Positions 45,200 through 59,993 of a DNA stretch of 64,000 nt are shown here, piece after piece; the stretch's first letter is position 1, and each line of letters starts with the position of its first letter. The translations under genes were made by a program, and so were the position numbers. Location of the stretch: the NCBI RefSeq assembly GCF_016808095.1, contig NC_068980.1, positions 6,296,501 to 6,360,500 of the forward strand, in the 5' to 3' direction. Origin of the DNA: Vigna angularis (lineage: Eukaryota; Streptophyta; Magnoliopsida; Fabales; Fabaceae). Under the pieces are notes generated by a model. The model searched no databases. It saw only the letters and a program-made list of their open reading frames with translations, and was not told the origin of the DNA.

Positions 45200-48100
45200 C
45201 TAACTTTTCACATTTTACGAAGGAAGGAAGGAACCCTAAACAAAGTGTCAGGCCACTTCACAAAGATTGTCCCTCTCCAAACCCTCTTGTCCTTTTCTTT
45301 TCTTTTTCCTTTTTCTTTTTGCCTCTTACCATTGGTTGGCCTATGATTTCAATTAAAAATTTGTGAGGCAGTAAAAAAGAAAGAACTTCACAATGATTTT
45401 GTCCCCCATGTTTTGATTAACTAGTAGCAAATGGATGACATGTAGAATCATGTGGGCTTGGAATTTCATTCATTGAAAAAAGATTATCTTTTTAATCTTT
45501 TATACATTTCCAGTCAACTGCATCGTATTTCCATATTTCATAAATAAATGAATTTAGTGCTCAAATTTTAAACAACAAACAAACTTATTTTTCCATCTTT
45601 AAACATTCCCAATATTTATAAAATTAAAAGATTTGATCTTTATAGAGTTTAAAGCTCAAATTCCATAAAAAAAAATAGAATCTTTGTTCTCATTTAACTG
45701 AACTACTAATCCAAAAAAAAAAAAGCTTTTTTATCTGGTATTCACAGTTTTGTTGGTTAAATCATAGCAAAAATGTTAACACTGTGAAGGCAACTGAAGT
45801 TGTAGTGAGAGTAGAAACAAGATCTGAGGTTGAAGGTAACATATGCTGTGAGGTTTGAGGAACCTGGTGATGTTGCAGAACCAATGGTTTTGTTTTGTCG
45901 GCATGCAAAATTGAAAGACAAAACCAAAGGAGTGGGTCCTATATTTAGGAAAGTTCCATAGATTGTGGTGGCGGGTCAATTTAGGAAAGTGTTCCGCTAA
46001 TGTCGGTATGTGATTTTTCTAACAAAGATCTACACTCATCCTTTCAAACATGAGTATGTTTGTTTGATTAAACTTTCCATATAAATTAGTTATTGAGAAG
46101 AACATTATTTCCTCTTAAATAATTTTTTATTAATATTTGATAGAAATATATTTTTTTAAAAATTAAATATTTGAAGACTTATATACATTTTTCATTCAAA
46201 TATAAGTATGTTTGTTTGATTAACTTTTTTTCATAATAATTAGTTATTGAGAAATTTATCTCCTCTTATGTCATTTCTTTATGAATATTTGATAGAAAAT
46301 ATAATTTTTTAAATTAAATATTTGAAGACTTATATACACTTTTCAATTTTTTATTTATATAAATTTTCTACCTAAAAGTTCTATCATCACGTGCACTCAT
46401 CTTTCAAAACATTACCCATAATTATTAAGTTTCTTCAAAAAAGAAATTCATAAAAGTTTCAAAAAAAAAATTAAAAAAAATGTAAAGAATTGTCTTGTCA
46501 TTTCTTATGTAGTAAGATGAAACAATAAACTACATAGATGAAAATGAAAAATATTTTAAAGACTAAATATAAATATAATAAAAATTTTTAGTAAAAGTTC
46601 AATTTGAAAATATCTAGATTTATTAAACATTTAATATTTAATTAAACCTTTGTATATGTCAATGATATGGGTGCATTATTGGACATAGAATTAATTAGGA
46701 CATTAACTTGCTAGGACTGAAGAATGACCCACTTACAATAAATTAACTCATGCACTGTTTAAATGTGTCTCTATTATGTTGTTTGGAATAAAGACCTACA
46801 CATGCATATGCTAATGGAAGTTTATTCTAAGTGAGAAGAAAGAGAATTTTGAACCACAGCACATGATATTGTAATTTAAGTAGAGGTTGGAGTTAATTAG
46901 AGAATTTGCACATAAATATTGGAGAATGGAATTTGGGATTTTATATTCATTAGACATTGGTTATTTCAACTTTGAATTTGGTATTCCTAAAGCATATTAC
47001 TTGACTTTGGTTAAGTTTTGGTATCTTATTCTAATAAAGCACTATTGCATAGCAAATAGCTTCAAAGTATAATGTTATTATTAAAAGAATGTTGGTTAAG
47101 GAATTTCAGCAACAATATAGATTTAAGCAAAATAAAGTCATACCAATTTTCACCCACTTTCCGCGGCGTCAATTGGCATAATTTTCTAAGCCTAACTTCA
47201 AATGTCTGTTTTACTTTACATTAAAGTGGACTTCGTTTGTTGATGCCTTTTTCATATTCACCCAAAAGTTCTTATGCTTATGTTTTTTTTTTTGGTGAAT
47301 TTATCCTTTTTCTTTCTTCACATAATAATGTTTTGTGAAATATTTAAAAATCTATAGATAAAATAAATTTATAATATATAAATGTGTGTAAAGTTTTTTT
47401 TAATGGTTAATTTTGTGGAATTAAATTATATTTTAAATTTCTTGAATTGAACCTCTAACATCAGATAGAAATAAAATAGATTTATAATATATTAATTTAT
47501 AAGTGGGTGGATAATCAAAATCCATTTTTTCAGACATCGTGTCAAAACAAACTAAAGTGTTGTGCAATGGAAGAATTTGAAGAAGGCTGTTTCTCTATCA
47601 GTTAATGTGTGGTTTCGTGTTAGAAGTATGAGTGATTAAAATAGTGTGGTTATAGAAATAGAATATATACTTGTCAAGGAATAGATAAAGATAAATGGGG
47701 CAGAAAGTTCTAATATATCTTTCATAAAAAGGTGCAAAAGAAAGAATGAATGATGTCAATAAAACTGTCAAAATTGAATGATTGAAAAAATGTGTCGTCA
47801 TATAACAGTGAGAATTTTATAATAACTATTTTTAATACAGATTTAAATAAGATAAAACCACAGACATACTTAAGAAAATATGAAATTAATTATAATTTAA
47901 ATGACTAATTTCCAAATTAATGATTATTATTGTATTATATCATCTTTGTCACTTAAAAAAGCGTAATTTTTTAATGTAAAATATAAGTTATTAATATACC
48001 CATTAAACTATCATAAAAAAATAAAATAAAAACCCAACAATAACCCTCAAACTCAACTAGATAAAAAAATATTACATTTATAAGATAATTTTAAAAAATC

Positions 48101-48715
48101 TTGAGAATTACATATAAATTTTGAAGATATCGCTATAAATTTGACGTTTGAATTAGATTAATACTTCCAAATCTATTAATCATTTGTCATTATATAAAAA
48201 TTACATAAAAATTTATTAAAAAAAATACAAAAATAAAAGACCATACCAAACTCATAATAAAAATAATTACCTGATAAATATCAACCTTTCTTATCTCTAT
48301 TAATTTACTTTTCCCACATTTAATGACATAAAGTTTACATAGCCATATAATTAAATTGGATTGAGTAGTTGAATCAATTGATTATAATAATATATTTAGG
48401 TAATTTAAAATTAAAAAATGAATTTCTTTTCCTAGAATTGAAAAACAAGGAATTACTTAAAATGTGAGTCCAATGGTGGAATGTCACAAACACAAATGTA
48501 TGTCCTAAATGGCATAATACATGTCCCAAATAATGCTAATAATCATTTCATTATTTCTATAATATATACATTGTGCTGAAGCAGAATAATAGGATTAGTC
48601 AACTCAATTTTAATTGAGTCAAACAAAATAAGTCCAACTCAATTTGCAGAAATATAATTGAATTGAGTTGGGTAAACAGAAATTTGGAGGTGAATCTCAT
48701 ACTCCTAGGAGGAAG
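45200..48715. other. AT-rich intergenic, no gene seen
   Basis: Includes the promoter region of the TMK gene at its left end. A tandem duplication (46050-46345) is listed separately. Short frames here have no recognisable product. Confidence 0.55.
46050..46345. repeat. Diverged tandem duplication of about 148 bp
   Basis: Both halves contain AGTATGTTTGTTTGATTAA, AATTAGTTATTGAGAA, AATATTTGATAGAAA and AAATATTTGAAGACTTATAT in the same order. Confidence 0.75.
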
Positions 48716-48719
48716 AATC

Positions 48720-51700
48720 TTAAGAGTTTCTCCAGAAGGGCACTTTATCTTTTTGAAAATTCTTAATGGCTTCTATAACTTTGACTGAAAATGTCTCGTC
48801 CTCTGGGTACCCTCCTCCTAGAGGATCTGACAGTAGAGTGATAGGAAGGTTGAGAACCCCCTCAAGTGTTGCATGTAAACAATATGCAGAATATGTGACA
48901 TGATAACCACCTTCCTGAACAATTAGAAGCCGCCCATCACTCTCACTTTTCGCAAGAACATGAACAATCCGTCCAATTTCTCTATAGCCCTCCATTGTTA
49001 AGCACTGTCTTCCGTTGGGATCAAACTGAGGCACACCAGGTTATAACATAAGTAAAACACATATTTTTAGTACTGTAACCTGGATTCAACATTACAACAT
49101 AGCCACATAAGGTCACTGTTGTAACCTTGGAACAAACAAGTGAGGTGATTAAGTGACATGCAGTCAATCTTTGAGTGATTGAAAGGAAATGGACCATTTG
49201 ATTATTTATAAGTTATAACATACTATAATTTATCAGAAAACAAAAGTCCACGAGAAAAAGGCAACAGTGAATTTGAAAAGACCGCCTAGTTAACTTGTCC
49301 ATTTGTCCAAGGGATTGTTCTCAGTGCAATGAGTGTGAGGATACTCAGGTCAAAATTGGTCATAACAGTTTATTAAAGACTAAACACCGAGGTAATGTCC
49401 TTTTCATATAATCAATTGATCACCCTGACATTAGAGCTTTGATTTATTAAATAAATCATGAAGAAACTCACATGTAATCTTTTCAAAACAAAGAGAGCCT
49501 AAAAGCTATTGACAGATTTGCTTCTGTCGAATAACCACTTACTGAAACATGATCTTGGGATTCGTATTAGCACGAAAAAGTTTGCTTTTTTGGAGTGTAC
49601 AATATTTCAAAATTCAGAAAAGTATTCGTTGGATTGATGGGGATATCAAACTCAAACTTGTTTCTACACTCATTTTATCTGTTTCGTTCCATGCTACTGT
49701 CTAAGTTTTCAAACCATGGTTAAAAAACTATGGATGTCCCTTGAAAGTCACGTGCCACTGCCATTATGTTACCACATTTTTATTTATCCGTGAGCATGAA
49801 ATCAAGTTTATATAAACTTGGCAATAAATATTAATGGGGTAGAGAAGAAAATCATAACTTACTGCACTAGAGTCTTGTCCAGCAACCAAAACTATCATAT
49901 CAGGTCCAAACTTTTGGATTGATGGAACAACCAACTCATTGAAGGCACATATATATCCTTTGTCCCCAGTTCCATTTGGTAGAGGTAAGTTCAAGTTATA
50001 GCCATAACCTTCTCCTTCGCCCAGCTCATCAACTGATCCATTTTGGGGATGAGATGGACCCCATGATCCATGATTCATATGAAGAGAGATGGTAAGAACC
50101 TTATTAGATTTATAAAACCCCTCTGCTGTGCCATTTCCATAATGAACATCAATATCTATAACTGCAACCTTCTTGCACCCAGAATCTAAAGCCAATTGCA
50201 CTGCTAGACCTGCATTGTTAAGGAAACAGTAGCCATCAGCCTGAGAAGGTTGAGCATGGTGACCAGGGGGCCTAACCAAGGCATAAGCAACTTTTCCATG
50301 GCCATCCAATAAATGCTTCATTGCAGAAAGTGTAGTTCCAGCAGCAAGAAGTGCAGCATCCCATGATCCGGGGTTCAAGAATGTCCCAGCACATAGGTCC
50401 TTGCCCCCTTCTTTATCAGCTTCTAAGAGTTCATTTACGTATTCTAGAAAATTACAGCATTGCAAACCTCATCATACAGTTTCATATCAATCCCCAAAGT
50501 ATCTCCAACACAGCTATATATATCTATATCTATTAGAGGATTAATTTAAGAAAGTATAACTCTTATTTTTTCATCTTCTTAAATATCTACTTTAGGTATT
50601 CTCTTGCTCTCTTGATAAACAATGATTTACAACATTTGAAAACCATTTCAATACATTGTTTCACACCAATCACCAAATTATCTCCAAAACAATTATGTAT
50701 CTCTATTTCTATATTATAACTTTGCAACTCTTATTCTTCTTATTTTGTAAATTAACTTTCTTAGCTTTTTCTTACTCTCTTAATTAACTCACTTTAGGTG
50801 TTGTCCTGTTCTCTTGATACACACAGTGGCTAACGCCAAGAACATATGAAATTGAAATTGATTTTTCTAAAATTTTACAATCTTTTTTATAACTAATCAT
50901 TGCTATAAGTATGCTATTATTTTTAAATATAAATTATGTAGCATTCTGCTTTTAATTATAACAATATTATTTTAAAATTTTAAATTAAATGATATGAATT
51001 ATTTGTTGATATAATAAGTATGTTTTATTTATAAATTTAAATCAGATCTTATTATTTTAAATTCTAATAAAATTTAATTACTCGGTAGTAGGTCCTTAAA
51101 CATTTGTAATTTTTAAATAAGTCCTAAATCTATTTTGTTTTTCAATTGGGTCTCTAAACTAAAGAAAAGTTTTCTAAATTAACTTTTTTGACAATTTAAA
51201 ACATACTACAAATGACACATTGTGACAAGTTAAAAAAAATTCAGCGACCAAGACATAAAAAATTTACATGATCAAATACCTAAGTAAAAAGGAAAATAAT
51301 TTGGAACCTATTCATCAATAAGTCAGAGACTTACCTATTATTTAACCCCCCCCCCTAACAAATCCTGCCCTCTTTAAATTTACATATATTTTTATATTAA
51401 TTTAATGTATTAAAAATTATAATACAATTTTATTATAATTTACATAATCAAATAACTATTGATATAAAAAAAAATTTGCTCGACATATCTTTTCGCAGTT
51501 ACAATAAATAGAATACTAGTTTAAAAAAAGAAAATACATTTATCATCCCAAACCCAAGCCCTAAATTTTGTTTCTAATATTGTCTTTGGATTGTAGTCAC
51601 AGCATCCAAACCAACTTTCACTTTGTGTATTAAACCGTGGCTCAATAAATCTGACTTTTCTTAATCCTATATGTAAACTAACCTCAAACTCTGTTAAATT

Positions 51701-52228
51701 CATAGCTATAACGTCTCTAATTAAATTGAAGTAAACTTAATTTGTTAACCAAAATCCAAACGCACTTACTTCCTAAGCAAGAAGGACAAAACCAAATCAA
51801 TGAAATCCCAACATTTCTGTCATGCAAAGCACGAATTGTTTACCAAAATCCCGTCTTAATCCTAAATTGAAAATAATAACAAGTAACAACAAACTCAAGC
51901 ATGTGTGAATACACTGAATTAAGGTGAAAATATAACGACGATGATGACGATGATGGAGAAAGAAAAGAGTACCAGGAGTGTGAAAGGAAAGAAGCTCAGA
52001 GATGAGAGCGGATCTACCAGAGTTCCAAGAAATGTAAGGAGCGATGGGACCCTTTTTCAGGATAGAAACCATGTTCCGAACTCTGTCGGAATTTTCAGGG
52101 TGCTTCTCCAACACCTCTAAGAACCCTACTTCCATTCCCGTGTCAAATACACCGATTCCAGTATCGTGCTTCAACATTCCTTCGTCCCAGAACACGTCAA
52201 TTTTCACACCTGCACCTGCATCACCCAT
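48720..52228 (-). CDS. HDA8: Class II histone deacetylase, HDA8-like
   Basis: Three exons on the minus strand: 51973-52228, 49863-50443 and 48720-49025. Introns are 1529 and 837 nt, both GT-AG, joined in frame for 380 residues. Arabidopsis HDA8 is about the same length. The whole chain is a single deacetylase domain, with FLEVLEKHPENSDRV near the start, RPPGHH (catalytic H147-H148), VIDIDVHYGNGT (zinc ligands D184 and H186) and GQDSS (zinc ligand D276). VQEGGYHVTYSAYCL near the end is also typical. All catalytic residues are present, so an active zinc-dependent lysine deacetylase is expected. Natural substrates of plant HDA8 are poorly known. No transit peptide is seen. The start at 52228 matches the family N-terminus. 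Intron 1 holds only AT-rich sequence and a C10 run near 51345. Confidence 0.92.
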
Positions 52229-52497
52229 GCTGCACCCTCCTTCGTTCTCACTTCTCGTCTCTCTGCTTCACACTCGCAACTACACTGTTCCTGAATGGCC
52301 AAGTGGGCTAGCCAGTACCTGCATTTGTCAGAAAAATTAAACCCACTGGATCTGTTATGGGCCTCTTTTCTTCTGTTACTAGTTGTTTTTTATTTGAAAT
52401 TACTACTTGTCACCGTTTTTCGCTATGTATATCCCCTTGCTTTTCTTTAGTCTTGCTGGAGACACATTTCTAACTATTCAATAAGAGATCATGAGAT

Positions 52498-52563
52498 GTT
52501 TTTTTGCACATTGATTTGTACTTATAATGTTTTTTTTGCACATTGATTTGTACTTATAATGTT
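52498..52563. repeat. Perfect 34-bp tandem duplication
   Basis: The unit TTTTTTGCACATTGATTTG plus TACTTATAATG occurs twice in direct succession, a recent slip or duplication. Confidence 0.85.
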
Positions 52564-53587
52564 TTTTTCTTATAAAAAATTATTTGTTTATTAAAATACG
52601 AAGGTAAACAAAACCTCATCAGCAAATTGAAAAGCTTTCGTGTTTAATTTTGGTTGTACACATACAATTTGAAAATACAATAAAAGTATGGTTTCGAGCA
52701 CCCAAAAGCATGAAAACGATAGAATATTCCGTCTTTATATGTAATTTTTAGGCCAAAGTAAACAGCAACTTTAATACTTTAACGTATTTCATTATTCTTC
52801 AATGCAGAAACTCATGTCACAAAATTTTATAGGTTTGTTAGTTCGTCAGCAACTTGACAAATATTATTAAAAATCGTTAATCTATGTCTATTAGAATAAA
52901 AGACATTAACTGAATCATATAAATAATGAGATTGTGCAAGGTTAACAAGTTTTAACAATTCAACATGGTCCTCTGTTTATTAAGCTGATGTGCATTAAAT
53001 CTTGATTTAATTATATTTTGAATTTACTCTAGAATAATAATCAAATTTTTACTAACGATAATAAAAATTTTGGGGTTTAGGATAGTGTAACCCTCATCTC
53101 CTACTTGCGCCATGCTTCCATCTAATTCACCATTTAATTTTTTATCTTCTATTTCAGAATTCAAACAAATCATCATATATAATAATGACATATATATGTT
53201 TGAAAGTTCATCGAGACATTTTTAGGATTAATATATTTTTTTTTTTTAAAAACCAAAACTCTATAACGTTTTTAACAAGCGTATCAGAAGGGAAAAAAAT
53301 AAATTATGTAAAACTATTAAATATAATAGAACAATAATATTTTCAAATTCATGATATTACATCTCATATAAAATATCTTTTAATAAAATGAAACATAATC
53401 TTACAAAAAGAATAATCTTTCCAGCGTGTAATTTTAATGTGTAATAATATAAATTAAGAATTGAATCTTTAATATCATATAATACAAAGATGAAATTATT
53501 TATTATTTATATTCTGAACAAATATTATAATACATAATTAGTTGGAAAACATTTGATTTCAATGCATAATCATTATACATTATCTAG

Positions 53588-53589
<2 letters not shown>

Positions 53590-53644
<55 letters not shown>
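53590..53644. repeat. (AT)n microsatellite
   Basis: Pure TA/AT dinucleotide run. Confidence 0.95.
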
Positions 53645-53647
<3 letters not shown>

Positions 53648-56600
53648 ATTTTTTCAACATTTCTAATCCGTTTAAATTTTAATTTGAGTGAAAAAATAAC
53701 ACAAATTTTCACCAGTCAAAATAATATTCTCAATGATTTTATATAGTTCACAATAATATATTGAAACAGAAATGGAATACTTTCCAAAATATTTTATAGA
53801 TAAGAATGGTGACAATTTTCACTCATTAAGGTGATAAGAAATTTGATGAGAATATAATATAAAGGGTAAGTCTTGAATAAGTCTATTTTTATAGAATCAT
53901 TAAATAAGTGGGTAAAAAAAGTTTCAATTTCCAAAATTTCTTTTGATTTGATTTAAATTATCCAGAAGATATCTCATCTTTTTATATAGATAAATATAAA
54001 TATTATATAAAAAAAATAGACTAATTAAATTTATTTATCCATTAAATAAAAACTCAATTAGATTAATTAAATAAGATCCTAAATAATGAAATGTATTTAA
54101 AAAATAGTTTTTACGTCTATTCCTAATTAAATAGAATGAAAACAAATATCTATTCCTAATCTTAAATAGAATGGAAACAAATTTCTATAAGTAAACATAA
54201 TATCTATTTAGACACGTTGAATGAACTCGTAATAAAAATGTATATAACCACATTTAGTTTAAATCCAATAAACTTAAAATAATAGAATCAACTCAATTAC
54301 CAGATTTTTTATTTTAAGTTCATAATCCTAACACATTCTCATTTTAGATAGAGTATATCTACTTTTTTATTTTATTTCAATTAAGGTAAGAGACTATAAA
54401 TTCCTCTAAATCAGTTCATCTAAATAAGTTTTACACCTCCTTTTATTTTCTCTGTTTTAAAGTGTATCATTTCAAATAAATCTAATCTTAAAATGAGTTA
54501 TGTCAAATCAAAATAAATTTCATCCTATTTCACTATTTCAATTAACTTTTGAATATGATTGAGATAAATACATGTAATAAATACATATAATGAAATTTTT
54601 ATTTAATTTCGTACTAAAAATCCTTAATTTGTATTATAATTAAAAAAACTCATAATCTTATTTTAATTAAATAAGATTTTAAAAATGGACTACATTAAAA
54701 GAAGATATTTATATCCTTAAACATCTAATAGTCTTCCAATTTATGTCCGTCCAAATTACTATCAAAATAATATAAGATAATCATATAAATACATTCAAGT
54801 GTGACAACTCCATCAAAATTCCATTTTTTGAAATAATTTTAAACTTAACCTTTTAAGTGTTCAATTTTCACAAACAGAATACAAATGTTTTAAATGCGTT
54901 CATGCATAGTTACTTGCATATTTCTTCTTTTTAATCAATATTCTAATATATGACCTAACTTATTAGGTGAAATAGTTTTTTTTTATTATCTAAATAAAAG
55001 TAAAATGCAAGATACTTTAGAAAAGTTGGCATAAAGTAATTTTAACTTTCCAAAAATCATTTATTTGCATATAAACTATTAAAAGACTATTTATTCAATT
55101 TTCATGAAATAAATAAATAAATTAATATTTGTAAATTGTTGTAATATAGAAAATAACATAAGTAAAATTTTAAACATTTATAAATTTAATTAAATGTGCA
55201 TATACTGTAATGTATATTCCAAAGTATACTCTTCCAATGAAAAACATTAAATTTTATAGATTAATGTCACTTAATTCACTTTCAAAATTCAAAGTAATTA
55301 CAAGTTATACTTAGCAAAAGTATTTTCTTAAAATTTTAATATCAATATAAATACTTTTAAAAAATTATAAATTTAAACGAAAATTTGTATGTTTTTAAGA
55401 CAAAAGTGATGCATATAACTTTTATTAAAACGTTATATATTCTAAAAAAAATATGAATATAGATGAGCTATGTTTTAAATTAATTTCACAATGATTTTTT
55501 TTTATTTCAAAGCATAATTTTAATTTTTTATTTTCAGTGAGTTGAAGTCGGGATGACTGATACAATTTCATTTTATTCGCATGCATTCTGTTTTCTTTAC
55601 CATTGATAATGTAAATGGAATAGATACATTTCTTAAATATTTATTTTAAATATTGTTTATTTATAAAATAATTTTCTTTTTTAAATCTAATTTAAATTCG
55701 ATTGATAAAATATTTTTTTATTAATCGAATGAAATTTGATAAAATTAAAAAATTAAGCAAAATAGGTTGTTCTTCAACTAAAAGAAATACAAACTATTAT
55801 TTAATATATATAACGATGTTAAACAAAAACTTAAAAATTAAAAAAAAGTATATTTGTGAGAGTTTTTGGTGCAATTTGGTCCTCTTATTCATTAAATAGG
55901 TTGTTTGGTTCATGTTAATTAAGTCTTTATATTATGCCTTGATTTTAATGAATACAACTCAGGACTATGAATGCTATTTATGTAAGTGTCTCAAATTGAA
56001 TTGCATGCATTCATCTAAATAGATAGGGGACTACCGTATTTAAATAATTAAATCAATCACCAACATCTCACAGACCTACCAAATAACAACAAATAAAAAA
56101 AAATTAAAAACTTATGGTACAGAATTTTTACAATTTTTTTTTCTATTTTTGGTTAACGTATATTAATTTTAACATCCTTCTTTACTTTTTCTTTATTTTC
56201 TCAAATTCCATATTTAATTGATAGAATATTTTAATTTATTAACCAAATTTAAAGTGCATACAAAGAAACATAAATTATATCAATCTAAAAAAAATTCTTT
56301 ACTGCCAACAATTTTTAGTTAACAAGATGGTTGCATAAATTTGGTAGAAAGAGGCCTAGCTTATTATCTTTTCTTGAGACAACATCTATTAAACAAAATT
56401 TGGGGTATATTAAGAAAAATTGACTATTAAAAAAATGAAATTATTGACTTAGTGATAACAAAATTTTATCAGCAAAACAAAATTTTTTATATAAAAAAAA
56501 TTGTCAGTAAAATATTTGTTAGTAAATTTTATTAATAAGAAAGAAAATTTCTTCTCCAATTTTGTTACCACCTCCTTCGGTTTTGTTGTAGTCACTTCCT

Positions 56601-58309
56601 CTGACTTCACCCCTCTTTCTTCTTTTTGTCACTTCTTTCCAATTCATTGATAAGACATATTTTGTCAAATTTGGCATACTATTTAAAACTTATTTTATCG
56701 ATGAATTTCTGAAAAAATATAAGATTTTGTCATGAAATGGTACAAAGATATTTGACATTTATTTTATTGATAAAATTTAACAATAAATTATTAAAACAAT
56801 CAATTTCGACGTGTTACAGTGGCATCCCTTAAATTCATCACCAACGTGAATTGCATACATTCCTTTTTAATAGATAGGAAACTAACACATCTAAATAATT
56901 AAATTTGACCGACACCTCGTAAACATACCACATAACAACAATAATAATGAAAAATAAAAAATATATTTTGTATCCCTTTTAGCTGAACACCCTTCTTTAC
57001 ATTTTTTTTCTCAAATTCCATATTTAATTGATAAAATATTTTAATTTATTAATCAAATTTAAATTACACACAAAAGGCGAAAATTCTCTCAATCCAAACT
57101 TATATGTTGTCCTAGAATATTTCGAAGTCAATTAAAAAATAAATTATACTAAAAGGTTTTTCGTTTACAATATTTTATATTTTAAAAAAATCGTTACATA
57201 AAATTTGTAGAAACAAACAACAAATGGAATAGCAAAATTTTGTTGGTAATAATAAAATAAATATTCATTACCAAAATATCGAATAGCAAAAGTTTGTTTG
57301 TGATAACAAATTTTTTCTAATATTTTCTTTCTATGAAAAAACCATAAATTTTATCACTGGGTAATAAAGTTTTGTTAATAATTCATAATTTGTTAATCCT
57401 AATTTTGTTGATAGTTATCGAGTGTAATTATCAAATTATAGTCATAAGTAATTATTGCAATTTGATTTTTTTTTACATGCTCGTATTTATTTTCTTTTTA
57501 TTATTCTTTATATCCTCTCTTTTTATTTATCCTTCGTCTCCAATTCATTTATATAATATTTTATGATTAACCTATCGTTGCATAATATTTGTAGACAATG
57601 TTGTTTATTGTCTTGTTTGAGACATCTATTAAAATTTCATAGGCATAATAAAAAAATTATCCACTAAAAAAATAATAAAAGTATTCACAGACAAATAGTA
57701 AGAGTAATTTTTTTTTTGAAAAAACAATTTTCTTTTATGAAAAAACAATGATAGAATAATTCATCAATAAAATGTTTGTCAGTAAATTTTATTGACAAGT
57801 ACGAAAAAATTGTCTCATTTTTCTTTTACTCTATTTTATGGTTATTATTACCTCTTTTGGTTCTTTCACCTTTGACTTGTTTTTTTTTTCTTTTTATTTT
57901 TAATCATCTCTAATTTATTTATAAAATATATTTTATTAAATTTAACAAAAAAAGTTTAGTATTCATATTATCAATTAATTTTATTAATGTTTTTTATTAA
58001 CAAATTTTATTATAAAATGTTCAAAGTTCAAAGTTTGAACTTTAACACACATTGAAAAAATTTACATACATATTATTAAAATATTTAATTACCAAAACTA
58101 ATATATGTTCTTAACAAAAATTCTAATGGAACAAAGACCAAACTATTACCGAAAAAGTTATAGGTTAAAATTCTAATGGATCAAAGACGAAATTATTTAT
58201 TGATAATAAAAATTTTAATTTCAGTAACTAAAATCTGTTTTATTAACTTATTTTTTCTCATTAATAATTATTATATATGTTATCTTTATTTTGTCAAAGA
58301 AAAGATTTA

Positions 58310-58671
58310 CTTGAAGCAACTTTGCAAATTTGTTGCTTAAAAAAGTTTTTTGAGTTGATATTTCGTTTTTTATGTCGTTTTGTAAATTATTAGCAATTTG
58401 GTGTCACTCGAGTAAATAGATATTTTTACTAAGACTTGATGAATTATATTAGTAGCAAATTTGGTACATATGTATGTACCAGCTTGAGAGGGAGGGTTAG
58501 ATATATTATTTTTATTTTATATTTATCTTTTATCTTTTGTTAGTTTGTTATTATTTCTTATTTGTATGTTGGGCTTATCCTATATTTCTTCGGTTATAAA
58601 TAGAGGACCCTATGTGTATATTCAATACAAGGGAGATTAATCCAGTATATAATTTTTCATTATATTCAACA
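58310..58671 (+). mobile_element. 3' remnant of a Copia element with LTR
   Basis: The sequence AGTAGCAAATTTGGTACATA, then CCAGCTTGAGAGGGAGG, is the typical end of Copia pol followed by the polypurine tract. The LTR follows at 58495-58671 (GGTTAGATATATTA, where TGTTAG is expected, to TATTCAACA), with a TATA box TATAAATAGAG at about 58594. The rest of the element upstream is missing. Confidence 0.6.
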
Positions 58672-58787
58672 ATAATTAAGAAATTTTCCCTTAATAATTA
58701 CGAAATTATTACAAAATTATTTTATAATGATTGCATGTTAATTAGAATTTACAAGCTCCTCAACCACTTATAAGAAATAGTTACCAT

Positions 58788-58970
58788 TATCATGCTTAAG
58801 TTTTTAGATTTCCATATCTAATTACGTAGAGTTTTGAAGTCTCTTATCATGTTTAAGATTTTAGATTTCAGTATCTAATTATGTAGGGTTTTGAAGTCTC
58901 TTATCATGCATAGGTTTTTAGATTTCCATATCTAATTATGTAGGGTTTTGAAGTCTCGTATCATACTATC
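58788..58970. repeat. 59-bp tandem repeat, three copies
   Basis: Each copy contains TATCATG, TTTTTAGATTTCCATATCTA, ATTATGTAGGGTTTTGAAGTC in that order, with minor changes. Confidence 0.85.
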
Positions 58971-59936
58971 ATGAACTTAAAGTTCATACGACATTTTTTT
59001 ATTTATTTTAAATCTATCAATTTACAAGAAGTTGATTCAAAGACTCGAAATAAAGATGATACAACACTTGGAAAAATCTTAATTTATATTTTTTTAATCA
59101 ATTTGTATGTATTAAGTTTCTTTTGTTTTCCCGTTAAATACCTACAATGAAGATGACAACATTTTATAGCTTACATAAACTACATGCTTTCCTCCAAGTA
59201 GATAAGGGACTACCACATCTAAACAATTAATGCATCATAACATCTCATAGACCAACAAAACAACAATAATGACAAATCAATAAATTTAACTTATGGTACA
59301 AACTTTCACAACTTTTTTTCCATTTTGGTTTAATATCATCACTAGTTATATTAAGTAAAATTTCGTATTCCTTTTAGCTTAATTAACACCCTTTTTCATC
59401 TTTTTTTTCTTCTCAAATTCCATGTTTAATTTATTATCAAATTTAAATTGGATAAAAGAATATAAATTATCTCAATCCAATAGAATGTTGTAATAGAATA
59501 TTTTGAATATTCTTCATTAACAACATTTTATTATTAGCAAAAATGGTTGTATAATTGTAGAAATAAGCGTTGCTTATTGTCTTTTTGAGGCAACAACATC
59601 TATTAAAAATTTGTGAGCATAAAAAAAAGTGTTCACTAAAAGAATAATAAAATTATTGATTGAAAAAATATGTTAATAATACCAAAATTTCATTGTAAAA
59701 CAATTTTTTTTATGAAAATTTGTTGATAAAATATTTATAAGAAAATTTTACAAAACATATTTTGTTAGTAATTATTAACAACCAAAATTTATCAATAATT
59801 ACATATTCTTCTTATTGTTTTCTCCTTCTCTTCCTTTGAATTTGTAACATCCCATAATCTCACACTTGATAGTTCATAGTAGTTGATATATTGTAGCATT
59901 ACACCACCATTCACAATGAATATAAAGGATTTCATA

Positions 59937-59939
<3 letters not shown>

Positions 59940-59990
<51 letters not shown>
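59940..59990. repeat. (AT)n microsatellite
   Basis: Pure AT dinucleotide run of about 50 bp. Confidence 0.95.

Positions 59991-59993
<3 letters not shown>

Larger units (their letters stand above)
52370..55970. other. AT-rich intergenic, no gene seen
   Basis: A 55-bp AT microsatellite lies at about 53590-53644. No coding frame or element end is recognised. Confidence 0.55.
55975..59850. repeat. Three or more diverged copies of a repeat of about 0.6 kb
   Basis: A segment with ATAGATAGGGGACTACC, CTAAATAATTAA, CATCTCA...GACC and CAACAATAATAA recurs at about 56010, 56865 and 59195. A following segment with GAGACAACATCTATTAAA and (later) GTTAGTAAATTTTATT recurs at about 56375, 57612 and 59585. 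The order is kept, so these are copies of one unit of unknown nature, perhaps a non-autonomous element. Copies differ a lot and no ends are clear. Confidence 0.5.

Noticed and set aside
51080..51360. MITE in intron 1 of the HDA8-like gene
   Set aside because: The ends TAGTAGGTCC and GACTTACCTATTA are only weakly inverted and no target duplication was found.
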